Positions 41,418 through 49,326 of a stretch of 64,000 bases of DNA are shown here, piece by piece. The DNA comes from Paenibacillus sp. MAHUQ-63. GTDB lineage: Bacteria > Bacillota > Bacilli > Paenibacillales > NBRC-103111. The stretch covers positions 186,001 to 250,000 of the forward strand of contig NZ_JARADB010000007.1 in the NCBI RefSeq assembly GCF_028765165.1. The letters are read 5' to 3'. Position numbers and translations under genes: made by a program. Below the pieces are notes generated by a model. It was not told where the DNA came from and did no database searches. It worked only from the letters and a program-made list of their open reading frames with translations. The number at the start of each line of letters is the position of its first letter. Position 1 is the stretch's first letter.

Positions 41418-42041
41418 ATGGAGATGACGGGTCAGCGCAAATGGCAGGGGAAAAGCTGGTGCACGCTCGGTGACAGCATATCTGCGGCAGGCGGTTATCA
41501 GCCGATGGTAAGCGCGGCGCTTGGCTTCGCCACCGTGCTGAACGAAGGCCGGAGCGGGTGTCCGCTTACGGCCGGCGGGGACCGCGACTACGGAGCGACC
41601 GTGCACATCGGGCGGCAGATGGAGCCTGTGTATGATTGTGTCACCGTCTTCGCGGGGACGAACGATTTCTGGTTGGATAAGCCGATCGGCCGGAAAGGAG
41701 TGCGGGATATCCATACGTTCTACGGGGCGTACGCGTCGCTGGTGGAGGACATACTCACCAAAAATCCGGCCTGCCGCCTCAACCTGTGGACACCGCTTCA
41801 GCGGGATAAAGACGGCTTCGACATCGATTCCGTGAATGCGGAAGGCCACCGGCTGGCGGATTATGTGGAAGCGATTGCCGCCATCGGCGCCGAGTACGCG
41901 CTCCCGGTGCTGAATCTGTATGCGGAAAGCGGATTTAACCGTTTCACGCTCGGCTTTCTGAGCAGCGACCGGCTGCATCCGAACGAGGAAGGCTTTAAAC
42001 GGATTGCGGCTATGGCGATTCCTTTCCTGGATCGTATCTAG
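41418..42041 (+). CDS. SGNH/GDSL-type esterase
   Basis: A 207-residue cytoplasmic hydrolase with the SGNH blocks: LGDSIS (nucleophile Ser), NEGRSG, FAGTNDFW, and the catalytic pair in SSDRLHPNEEG. These enzymes remove acetyl or similar esters from carbohydrates and other substrates. AAGGATGGTG precedes the ATG. It lies 43 bases after the GH130 gene, so deacetylation of imported, acetylated mannosides is the likely job. Confidence 0.87.
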   Translation: MEMTGQRKWQGKSWCTLGDSISAAGGYQPMVSAALGFATVLNEGRSGCPLTAGGDRDYGATVHIGRQMEPVYDCVTVFAGTNDFWLDKPIGRKGVRDIHTFYGAYASLVEDILTKNPACRLNLWTPLQRDKDGFDIDSVNAEGHRLADYVEAIAAIGAEYALPVLNLYAESGFNRFTLGFLSSDRLHPNEEGFKRIAAMAIPFLDRI

Positions 42042-42087
42042 TCGTGACGGGAGGGACCGGTGGCCGGATAGGGAAGAGATAGACGGG

Positions 42088-42235
42088 CTGTGTAGACGGA
42101 CTGTGTAGGCGGAACGATAGATGGGCTGGATAGACGGGTTGGATAGGCGGGCTGGAAAGACGGGCTGGGTCAACAGACTGGATATACGGAATGGATAAGC
42201 GAGCTGGGTAGACGGGACTGGATAGACGATTGGAC
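42088..42235. repeat. Degenerate tandem repeat of about 14-15 bases
   Basis: About ten imperfect units built on GGCTGGATAGACGG follow one another. Variants include GGTTGGATAGGCGG, GGCTGGAAAGACGG and GACTGGATAGACG. No reading frame or hairpin explains it. Confidence 0.7.
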
Positions 42236-42377
42236 CGGCATGAGCGAGGGCTTGTGGCGGTTTTTTCGTAGGAGTGACGCTGTAAGTCGGCAAGGTAGAG
42301 TGGCGAGCTGCTAGCTTCGGCCCATTAATCGGCCGGGCAAGTGCGAAAGGCGTTGCCGGGCACGGGCTTTCGCCTCG

Positions 42378-42561
42378 CTAACGGACACAGGAGCCCTTAT
42401 TCGGGGAAATAGGCTCCTGTAAAATTGTAACGGACACCAGAGCCCTTATTTGCACATTTGGGGGCTGATTTGGCCGCAAAAAGTGCAAATAGGGTCCGCT
42501 GTGTCCGTTAGAATTGAAACAGGGCTCTTTTGGGGAAAATAACGGCCCCTGTGTCCGTTAG
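42378..42561. repeat. CTAACGGACAC-family intergenic repeats
   Basis: CTAACGGACAC at 42378, TAACGGACAC at 42428, and GTGTCCGTTAG at 42501 and 42551. The middle pair bounds a hairpin with an inner CCCTTATTTGCAC against GTGCAAATAGGG. Sequence between the ends differs from the 19527 and 30081 copies but keeps the stem. The rest of 42042-42832 holds only other repeats. Confidence 0.75.
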
Positions 42562-42681
42562 AATTGCCGAGCAAGCCCTGGCAGTCTGGATTGAGCTCGG
42601 ACTGGGGACTTAGCACGCAGCTTGGAACCCGCTGCTGAACAAGAATGTCGCCGTGCCCGCGGCAGCCACCGCCACCACAGC

Positions 42682-42717
42682 AACCGTAACCGTAACCGTA
42701 ACCGTAACCGTAACTCT
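42682..42717. repeat. AACCGT hexanucleotide microsatellite
   Basis: Five perfect AACCGT units followed by one diverged AACTCT. A short open frame across it would encode an Asn-Arg repeat but has no ribosome site. Confidence 0.85.
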
Positions 42718-42761
42718 AACCCGAATACTGCTGCCACACGCGCATCCGAACAAGCTAAAAT

Positions 42762-42786
42762 ATCACCTGTAAAATGTACAGGTGAT
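42762..42786 (-). terminator. Hairpin downstream of corA, probable terminator
   Basis: ATCACCTGTA and TACAGGTGAT form a perfect 10-base-pair stem with a 5-base loop, followed on the reverse strand by ATTTTAG. The U-run is weak. Confidence 0.5.
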
Positions 42787-42832
42787 CAGATGAAAGGTGT
42801 TATTTATCTCAGCCTAACAGCGCATAGATCAG

Positions 42833-43783
42833 CTACTTAAACCAGCCTTTCTTCCAGAACCAGGCGAACATACCAAGCCCGATGCCGAACATGATGATGA
42901 GGATGGCAAAATAGCCCCAATGCCACTCCAACTCAGGCATATAGGCAAAATTCATGCCGTACAGACCGGCAATGAAGGTGAGCGGCATGAAAATGGTGGT
43001 GATGACCGTCAACGTTTTCATGATCGTATTCATCCGGTTAGCATTCAAAGAAATGTAGCTGTCCCGCATATCCGCCGTCATATCGCGGTTGGATTCGATC
43101 ATCTCGGAGAGCTTAAGCAGATGGTCGTGGATGTCCGTAAAAAACACAAGATGCTCGCGAATATGCTCAATCCGGTCGGTATTAATGACCCGGTACAGCA
43201 GATCGCGCATCGGCACGATGGTTCGGCGTATTTTCAACAACTTGGAGCGTATTTCGAAAATATCGTTCATAAGCACTTCTATCGATTCGGAATGCACGTT
43301 ATTCTCGATTTCATCGAGCTGATCCTCCAGCTGATAGACGCTTGGGAAATATTGATCGACCAGGTTGTCCAGCACCAAATAGGCGGCATAAATATGGCCT
43401 TTGCCACGCAATTGGACCTGCTCGGTCAACCGGGCCCAGGCATCTTCTATTTCGCGTGAGTCATGTAAATGGAAAGTGACGATGAAATTGCTGCCGAGAA
43501 ACATATCGACTTCTTCCGCATCCAGCGTTTTGGCATTCATGGCATGCATGACGAAGAAATGGATATTCTCGTAGTGGTCCATCTTCGGTCGTTGAAGCAA
43601 ATAGAAGCAATCCTCGATAGCCAGCGGATGGAAGCAGAAATGGTCTTTTAATTGTAAGGCTTCTTCCTCGCTAGGGTTATGGAAATCCACCCAATACCAC
43701 CGAATGGAGGGATCATCCAGCTGTTCAAGCGGGATATTGTCTAGCAACGAGAAGTCATTGGTGATGGCAAGGGTACGAATCAT
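42833..43783 (-). CDS. corA: CorA-family magnesium/divalent cation transporter
   Basis: A 316-residue protein. A long cytoplasmic domain with helices (LLKIRRTIVPMRDLLYRVI) leads to two C-terminal membrane segments. The loop motif YGMNF and the first segment TIFMPLTFIAGL identify CorA. Pentamers import magnesium (sometimes cobalt or nickel) down the membrane potential. GGGAG precedes the ATG. It stands as a single gene. Confidence 0.94.
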   Translation of the reverse strand: MIRTLAITNDFSLLDNIPLEQLDDPSIRWYWVDFHNPSEEEALQLKDHFCFHPLAIEDCFYLLQRPKMDHYENIHFFVMHAMNAKTLDAEEVDMFLGSNFIVTFHLHDSREIEDAWARLTEQVQLRGKGHIYAAYLVLDNLVDQYFPSVYQLEDQLDEIENNVHSESIEVLMNDIFEIRSKLLKIRRTIVPMRDLLYRVINTDRIEHIREHLVFFTDIHDHLLKLSEMIESNRDMTADMRDSYISLNANRMNTIMKTLTVITTIFMPLTFIAGLYGMNFAYMPELEWHWGYFAILIIMFGIGLGMFAWFWKKGWFK

Positions 43784-43986
43784 AGTGCTTACTCCCGGAT
43801 AAATGCAATTTAGATTTCCATTCTAGCATACATTGGAAAAAATACAGAATTTCTAAAGACTCTAGGAATTATGACCTAGAATCCCAAAGACGAGAAGGTC
43901 TTTTTTTATGGGTCTAAAAAGGATTTAAGGGGGTTTTTGTCGAATCTTAAAAAGGGAATATATGACTAATGGAGGAGCTGCAGCGT

Positions 43987-45270
43987 ATGCAAGACAACCA
44001 TGTAAAAGTTATTTCCGCAACGAGTTATTTGCTAAGAACGATCATTCCGGCTGCGATTGGGTCGGCTGTTCTGACGGTATTGACTTTGAAGATGAACGGA
44101 GTCGATACAGGCAGCCAGGCTTTTATCAATAGCGTCTTGCTGATCGCGGCGGCCGGCGCGCTTCTGGGCGCGGTGATCGGGTTTCTCAACTATCGGCGGT
44201 TCGTCGCTCCGATGAAGCTGATCATTTCGCAGATGAGCTCCGTGGCTCAAGGCAATTTGGCAGTGGAGCTGGCTTCGCAGAAAGTAGGGCTGCTGGGACC
44301 TGTTACGCAATCGATCGGACAATTGATTAAATCTTGGCGCGGAATTGTAAAAGATGTCAATGACAGTACGACGGAAGTGCTCGAAGCTTCCACCCAGCTG
44401 TCTGCCAACACGCAGAAATCCGTTGGGTCGGCGGACCAAATCTCGGTATCCGTGCAGCAGGTGGCCAAGGATATGGAGCAGCAGTCGCAAACGGCTACGG
44501 ATGTCATCGCCGCGCTGCAAGAGGTGAAGGTGCTTCTGAGAGAAGTGTGTGTCTCCTCGACGGAGGTTGCCCGGAAAGCGGACCAAACCGCGGACGAGTT
44601 GAATCGGGGGAAGGAAGCGATCGCGCAAACCGCCTCACAGATGCAATCAATCCGAGATAACGCCCACACGACAGAAAAATCGGTGAAAGGTTTATACGAA
44701 AGCCTTCAACATATTGAGGAAATGTCGCGGGTCATTTCGGGTATTGCTTACCAGACGAATCTGCTGGCGCTTAACGCTTCGATCGAAGCGTCCAGAGCCG
44801 GAGAGCAGGGACGCGGGTTCTCCGTCGTGGCCGCGGAAATTCGCAAGCTGGCCGAGCAGTCGGAAGATTCCGCCAAGCGGATTCGCGAGAAGCTGGAGGA
44901 AGTCCAGGATGAGGGGAAACAAGCGGTTGACCTGATTTCCCAAGAGGCTCTAGAGATTGAGCAAGGTCTGGCGACCATGCAGCAATCCGTCGATATTTTA
45001 GCCGCGGCCTCTCAGGACTCTCAGTTAGTTGCCGCGCAAATCCATGCTGTCAATCAAGCGAGCCTAAGCATCAGCGAGGCTTCGGCGGACATGCTTGGCC
45101 GGTTGGAGAGCATGGGCGAGCTGGCCCATCACTCCTCTGCCGCCAGTCAGCATGCCGCTGCTTCCGTGGAGTATCTGGCGTCTTCTTTGGACCGGATCCA
45201 CGCCTACGCCGGCTCGCTGCATACAATGGCAGAGAAGCTGAAACAGGGAACCCAAACGTTTAAATTATAA
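43987..45270 (+). CDS. Methyl-accepting chemotaxis protein with minimal extracytoplasmic loop
   Basis: A 427-residue receptor. Two membrane segments near residues 14-35 and 45-70 are joined by a loop of only about 12 residues, so there is no room for an external sensor domain. HAMP follows (YRRFVAPMKLIISQMSSVAQ), then the signalling coiled coil with tip SGIAYQTNLLALNASIEASR. It may sense the membrane or an internal signal through CheA/CheW. The ATG at 43987 is chosen because GGAGGAG lies 9 bases upstream; an ATG at 43969 overlaps that site. Its stop codon touches the terminator stem. Confidence 0.9.
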   Translation: MQDNHVKVISATSYLLRTIIPAAIGSAVLTVLTLKMNGVDTGSQAFINSVLLIAAAGALLGAVIGFLNYRRFVAPMKLIISQMSSVAQGNLAVELASQKVGLLGPVTQSIGQLIKSWRGIVKDVNDSTTEVLEASTQLSANTQKSVGSADQISVSVQQVAKDMEQQSQTATDVIAALQEVKVLLREVCVSSTEVARKADQTADELNRGKEAIAQTASQMQSIRDNAHTTEKSVKGLYESLQHIEEMSRVISGIAYQTNLLALNASIEASRAGEQGRGFSVVAAEIRKLAEQSEDSAKRIREKLEEVQDEGKQAVDLISQEALEIEQGLATMQQSVDILAAASQDSQLVAAQIHAVNQASLSISEASADMLGRLESMGELAHHSSAASQHAAASVEYLASSLDRIHAYAGSLHTMAEKLKQGTQTFKL

Positions 45271-45310
45271 GAAAAAGTGCTTGTGTGAAGTTCACACAAG
45301 CACTTTTTCT
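45270..45310. terminator. Bidirectional terminator shared by convergent genes
   Basis: A perfect 19-base-pair stem (45270-45288 with 45292-45310, loop AGT) with A5/T5 ends works on both strands. The receptor stop ends at its first base and the esterase stop (45292-45294) lies inside its right arm. Confidence 0.9.
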
Positions 45311-46587
45311 ATGGTTAGGGGATGAAGCGCGTGGCTTTCATCCACGTGCACGAAAGCGTCGTACCGCTGCGCCATCACCGAGGGAACGTAGTTCCCGCGC
45401 TCGTAGGCCGGGCGGTACACGACCCCGATGGCACGGTGCCCCAGCACCTCGTGCCCGAGAACGGGATCCTCCCTGCGCAGCAGGAGGATCTGGTCATACG
45501 CGCCGGCACGATGCATGAGCTCCTCCCAGCTGCCCGGCTGGGCAGCGGGCACCTGCATCGTCGCCACCGGCGCGCCCCAGGCTTTCGCGGCAAGGACGGT
45601 GCCGCGGTAAGTGCCGAAGCCGATGGCGAACACATCGGCTTCCCCGTGCGCTTCGCGCACGAGCTGGCCGACGTTGACCATGCCGTCGGCCAGCATGTCC
45701 GTCGCACGGGCGTCGCCGATGTGCGTGTTATGCTCCCAGACGATGACTTTGGCGTCTGGGCCGTGGTGCTCGGCGAGGCGCCGGAGCGCCTCGGTCATGT
45801 GGCGGTCGCGGACGTTCCACGATTCCGCGTCGTGGCGAACCATGGTGCGGTAATAGTCCTCAGCGTTCACGGCCACCAGCGCGTTCAATTCCGCGCTGAG
45901 GGCCGCTTCGCTGTCTTCGTCATACCGCACCCTTTTGGCGTGAAGCTCTTGGAGCAGCTTCACGACCTCGTCTTGGCAGCTTTCGCCGTAGAAAGCTGCG
46001 GAAACGCCGTAGTTTTGCCCCTCTTCGTCATAAGCGTCAAAACAAGCGAAAGCTTTCCGCGCTAAGTCAAGCTGCTCGGGCGTGCCGCTCTCCTGCAGGT
46101 AGCGCTCGATTTCAGCCAGGGACTCCCACAAGCTGTAGACGTCCAGTCCATAGAAGCCGACCCGTTCATTGACCGGTTTATCTGCGTTATGCTGCTTAAG
46201 CCAATCGGCTAGCTCAATGACTTCTTCGTTGGCCCACATCCATGTCGGCCAGCGATTGAAGCTCTCGAGCGTCTCTCGGGCACTGGGCTTGGCGTTCTTA
46301 TAGTGCTTCACATAGCGGTTGACCTCATAGCAGGAAGGCCAGTCGCCTTCAACGGCTATGAAGGTGAAGCCTTTGTCTTGGATGAGCTTGCGCGAAAGCT
46401 CCGTCCGCAGCTTGTAAAACTCCGAGGTCCCATGCGACGCCTCACCGAGCAAAACGTATTTCTTATCACCGATCGCTTCAATTAACGTATCGAGGTCGTC
46501 GGCTGATTCGAGCCGAACAGATTGCTGTTTGATTTGCTCCACGATGACTTCATGGATATCCGTGTTCATGTTCGTTTTTTCGTACAC
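45292..46587 (-). CDS. Erythromycin esterase family protein
   Basis: A 431-residue hydrolase of the Ere/succinoglycan-biosynthesis fold. Recognisable parts are YVLLGEASHGTSEFYKLR, holding the Glu and His of the Ere active site, FIAVEGDWPSCYEVNRYV, and VIVWEHNTHIGDARATDM. True Ere enzymes open the macrolide lactone; many soil members of the family have other or unknown substrates. Start is GTG at 46587, set by AGGAG 8 bases upstream. The C-terminal codons form part of a bidirectional terminator. Macrolide resistance is possible but not shown. Confidence 0.88.
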   Translation of the reverse strand: MYEKTNMNTDIHEVIVEQIKQQSVRLESADDLDTLIEAIGDKKYVLLGEASHGTSEFYKLRTELSRKLIQDKGFTFIAVEGDWPSCYEVNRYVKHYKNAKPSARETLESFNRWPTWMWANEEVIELADWLKQHNADKPVNERVGFYGLDVYSLWESLAEIERYLQESGTPEQLDLARKAFACFDAYDEEGQNYGVSAAFYGESCQDEVVKLLQELHAKRVRYDEDSEAALSAELNALVAVNAEDYYRTMVRHDAESWNVRDRHMTEALRRLAEHHGPDAKVIVWEHNTHIGDARATDMLADGMVNVGQLVREAHGEADVFAIGFGTYRGTVLAAKAWGAPVATMQVPAAQPGSWEELMHRAGAYDQILLLRREDPVLGHEVLGHRAIGVVYRPAYERGNYVPSVMAQRYDAFVHVDESHALHPLTIEKVLV

Positions 46588-46692
46588 ATTGGCAGCTCCT
46601 ATTCCTCACATTTTTCTTCTGTAGTATGTACAAATGGGCAGAAAAAAAGCGATTCTCCCGAGGTGGGCCTCTGTCATCGTTCGTTTGCTTTT

Positions 46693-46750
46693 TGTAACAC
46701 AATTGGAATATTTCTGTTACAGTCCGCTAATATACGTAGGGTATTATAAT
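46693..46750 (+). promoter_or_regulatory. Promoter of small-RNA candidate 2 with three 11-base-spaced heptads
   Basis: Heptads TGTAACA (46693), TGGAATA (46704) and TGTTACA (46715) repeat every 11 bases; the outer two also form a perfect inverted repeat. TATAAT lies at 46745-46750, exactly 52 bases after the first heptad, as at 25136. The -35 position is poor. Confidence 0.55.
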
Positions 46751-46754
46751 AAAC

Positions 46755-46815
46755 AAGACCCCCTTTTTTAATATAAACTTTGGACCTGGCCCCGTTGGCT
46801 AGGTCCCCTTTTTTT
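46755..46815 (+). ncRNA. Small regulatory RNA candidate 2 (C-rich, paralogue of the one near 25147)
   Basis: A transcript of about 60 bases: AAGACCCCC and a U-run, an A/U stretch identical in sequence to candidate 1 (AATATAAACTTT), then a 10-base-pair hairpin at 46782-46806 with loop CCGTT, and 7 T. Relative to candidate 1, two stem pairs differ on both sides and keep pairing. The gene lies alone between the esterase and the kinase genes, which face away from it. Together with its promoter it explains most of the 296-base gap. Confidence 0.65.
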
Positions 46816-46883
46816 GTGCGGGGATGATATACTGAAAGTAATTAAACTAAACGGTTGAACCGCGATTATGGAGGTAGCAGCTT

Positions 46884-47459
46884 ATGTCGAAGCCCCTATT
46901 CGTTATCATCAATGGCCTTCCGGGCACAGGCAAAACAACCTTAGCCAAGCGGCTTGCACAAGATGTAAGGTTGCCGTTGTTTTCACGGGACGGATTGTAC
47001 GAAACGCTGTACGAAGCAATGGAGTGTCAGCATCATGGCTGTCCTGAGAACATGGCGCCTGCTGCGTTTGCACTCCTGTATGAGGTGGCAGGGACGCTTT
47101 TGTCAGCGGGTCAATCTTTGGTTACCGAGGGATTTTTCGGGAGGCCCGAGCTGCGGAGCGCCGAGTTTCTGAAGCTGCGGAAGGCTTCCGATTTCCAGCC
47201 CTTGCAAATTATGTGCCAGGCGGATGGCGAGGTGATCTTAAGTCGCTATCTCCAGCGGATGGGCAGGAGTGACCGGCATGAAGGACACCGGGACCTGGAA
47301 TGGTTGGAGCAACCCGGGAACAGAGAGCGGCTGCTTGCCGGCCGGCTGGCACCTATGCAGCTTGGCGGTACGCTGATTGAGATCGATACGACGACTCAGC
47401 AAAGTTTCGACTACGAAAAGCTGCTTGAACGGGTACGCGCTGCGAGTGTGAAAAGCTGA
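46884..47459 (+). CDS. P-loop (AAA_33-type) small-molecule kinase
   Basis: A 191-residue protein with Walker A FVIINGLPGTGKTTLAKRLA and a short nucleoside-kinase-like fold. FSRDGLYETLYE and SLVTEGFFGRPEL follow. Such stand-alone kinases phosphorylate small molecules, including antibiotics (chloramphenicol phosphotransferase-like) or gluconate-type sugars; the substrate here is unknown. GGAGG precedes the ATG. It is followed in the same direction by an aminoglycoside phosphotransferase-like gene. Confidence 0.8.
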   Translation: MSKPLFVIINGLPGTGKTTLAKRLAQDVRLPLFSRDGLYETLYEAMECQHHGCPENMAPAAFALLYEVAGTLLSAGQSLVTEGFFGRPELRSAEFLKLRKASDFQPLQIMCQADGEVILSRYLQRMGRSDRHEGHRDLEWLEQPGNRERLLAGRLAPMQLGGTLIEIDTTTQQSFDYEKLLERVRAASVKS

Positions 47460-47489
47460 AGTATAATCATGGAGAAGCGAGGGATCCTC

Positions 47490-48266
47490 ATGCAACATAA
47501 GCTTCCGTACGAGCTGGCTGCAAAAATTGGCGGATATTCATGGCAAAGAATCACACTCGGTCAATCCCAGTCCCGAACGTACCGGTTAACGGGTGAAGGG
47601 CCGGATATGTATTTGAAAATCCAATCGCTCACAGCTGTCGAAAGCCTTGTTGGCGAGAAGGAACGATTGGTATGGCTGCAGGGGACATTGCCTGTCCCCG
47701 AGGTGTTGTTTTACGGGAGAGACGATGCTGACGAGTACATGCTGATCACCGAGATCGCCGGAATCAATGCATCCGACAAGTGCTATGAATCCGCCCTTCC
47801 CCAGCTCATGCAGCAGCTCGCTTACGGGTTAAAGGCGGTTCATCGGGTTGAAATTGCAGGCTGCCCCTTCGATCAACGGCTTGACGTGAAAATAAAGGAA
47901 GCTGCAGGGCGGGTAGAACGCCAGCAAGTGGATGAGGACGATTTCGACGAGGCGCGGAAGGGGTTCTCGGCCCGGGAGTTGTTGAAGGAACTTCAGGCGA
48001 CCAGGCCGGCCGCAGAGGATATTGTTTTCACGCATGGCGATTATTGCTTGCCCAATATCATTCTCCACGGCGGGAAGGTGAGCGGGTTCATCGATTGGGG
48101 CAGGGCCGGTCTGGCCGATCGTTATCAGGACCTGGCGCTTGCTGTTCGCAGCATCAGGTATAATTTTGGGCAGGAGCATGTGCAAGCGTTTCTTGATGCT
48201 TACGGTCTCGCGAAGCTGGATGAAGATAAGATTCGCTACTATCAGCTTCTGGATGAATTTTTTTAG
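47490..48266 (+). CDS. Aminoglycoside 3'-phosphotransferase-like protein
   Basis: A 258-residue kinase close in length to APH(3') enzymes (about 264). The catalytic loop is VFTHGDYCLPNIIL and the metal-binding segment is GFIDWGRAGLADRYQDLALA, both near-canonical for APH(3'). These enzymes phosphorylate kanamycin and neomycin at the 3'-hydroxyl. The ATG at 47490 follows GCGAGGGA; an ATG at 47469 overlaps that region. It sits 30 bases after the kinase gene. Base composition resembles its neighbours, so it looks like an old chromosomal gene rather than a recent import. Resistance is predicted, not shown. Confidence 0.87.
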   Translation: MQHKLPYELAAKIGGYSWQRITLGQSQSRTYRLTGEGPDMYLKIQSLTAVESLVGEKERLVWLQGTLPVPEVLFYGRDDADEYMLITEIAGINASDKCYESALPQLMQQLAYGLKAVHRVEIAGCPFDQRLDVKIKEAAGRVERQQVDEDDFDEARKGFSARELLKELQATRPAAEDIVFTHGDYCLPNIILHGGKVSGFIDWGRAGLADRYQDLALAVRSIRYNFGQEHVQAFLDAYGLAKLDEDKIRYYQLLDEFF

Positions 48267-48357
48267 CGGTCGGTGCGCCGCGGTGTCGCTAGTGTCAGCG
48301 AGCTATGGCCGTCCTTGTGCCTCGGGATGCTTAAGGCGACTTCGTTAGCATCTGCTG

Positions 48358-48542
48358 TAGCGGAAATACGGTGCGCTATTTCGCGGGTAACCGCCATTTT
48401 GACGGCGAGAGGGGAAATAGGATACTCTATTTCGCCGTAAATACGGTGATCCGAGCCATCTGCGTGCCAATAAGGCATCGTATTTCCGCCTAATGCCCCA
48501 AAACCCGGCGTTTTCGCTAAATAGCAGCCTGTATTTCCGCTA
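48358..48542. repeat. Intergenic element bounded by TAGCGGAAATA and TATTTCCGCTA
   Basis: TAGCGGAAATA at 48358-48368 and its reverse complement at 48532-48542 bound about 185 bases. Inside, CTATTTCGC, GGAAATAGGA and TATTTCCGCC recur. It resembles the other hairpin-ended intergenic repeats in layout but not in sequence. Confidence 0.55.
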
Positions 48543-48570
48543 GCCCGCGCTCGATGCCGCTTAAGCTGCC

Positions 48571-49218
48571 CCACGCCCCGATACACTCGCTCATACACGC
48601 TCACTCATCGCCACGCCCCGGTAAACCGCTCATCCACGCTCACTCATCGCCAGCCCCGGCACCCCGCTCATACACGCTAGCGCATCCGCCTTTACCTCGG
48701 CACACTCGCTCATCCACGCTCACTCATCGCCACGCCCCGGCACACCGCTCATACACGCTCACTCATCGCCACGCTCCAGCACACTCGCTCATACACGCTC
48801 ACTCATCGCCACACCCCGGCACACCGCTCATACACGCTCACTCATCGCCACGCCTCGACACACTCGCTCATACACGTTCGCTGATCCGCCCATGCCCCGG
48901 CACATCGCTCATACAAGCTCGCTCATCCGCCCAGCCCCGGCACTCCACTCATAAACGCTCACTCATCGCCACGCCCCGGCACACCGCTCATACAAGCTCG
49001 CTCATCCGCCCAGCCCCGACACTCCACTCATACACGCTCACTATCCGCCCGCACCCGGGCACACTCGCTCATCCACGCTCACTCATCGCCACGCCCCGGC
49101 ACACTCGCTCATACACGCTCACTCATCGCCACGCCCCGGCACACCGCACATGCACGCTCACACATACGCCCACGCCCTGGCACACCGCTCATACACGCTC
49201 ACTCATGCACCCACGCTC
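48571..49218. repeat. Minisatellite of about 39-base units
   Basis: About 16 imperfect head-to-tail units, each built on CCACGCCCCGGCACACCGCT followed by CATACACGCTCACTCATCG. Units differ by substitutions and by an extra or missing base, so no reading frame is kept. The forward strand is rich in C and poor in G. It occupies the gap between the APH-like gene and the convergent glucuronidase gene. No gene is supported in 48267-49326. Confidence 0.9.
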
Positions 49219-49295
49219 GTGCGCAACGCCCGAGCGCATCGCTTGTAAACATGCCCCTGCACATACGCCACACCCGAGCTCCCTGCAAACACACA

Positions 49296-49323
49296 AAAGG
49301 ACCCGCCAGAAAACGGGTCCTTT
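49296..49323 (-). terminator. Intrinsic terminator of the glucuronidase gene
   Basis: AAAGGACCCG and CGGGTCCTTT form a 10-base-pair stem with an 8-base loop, 3 bases after the stop codon on the reverse strand, followed by a T-rich TTTTGTGT. Confidence 0.8.
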
Positions 49324-49326
49324 CTC

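Noticed and set aside
41400..42293. 297-residue reverse-strand frame over the SGNH esterase and tandem repeat
   Set aside because: Its N-terminal half is the translated 14-15-base repeat and the rest is antisense to the esterase; no ribosome site.
42682..42717. Telomere-like or replication-related hexamer array
   Set aside because: Only five units, no neighbouring replication gene; a simple microsatellite explains it.
42622..42840. 72-residue frame with an Asn-Arg repeat
   Set aside because: The repeat is just the translated AACCGT microsatellite; no ribosome site.
43859..43903. Cyclic di-GMP riboswitch before the chemotaxis receptor
   Set aside because: The leader has two small hairpins (TCTAGG/CCTAGA and AAGAC/GTCTT with T-run) but none of the conserved aptamer blocks.
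48571..49218. CRISPR array
   Set aside because: Units are contiguous and imperfect with no distinct repeat/spacer division, and no cas genes are present.
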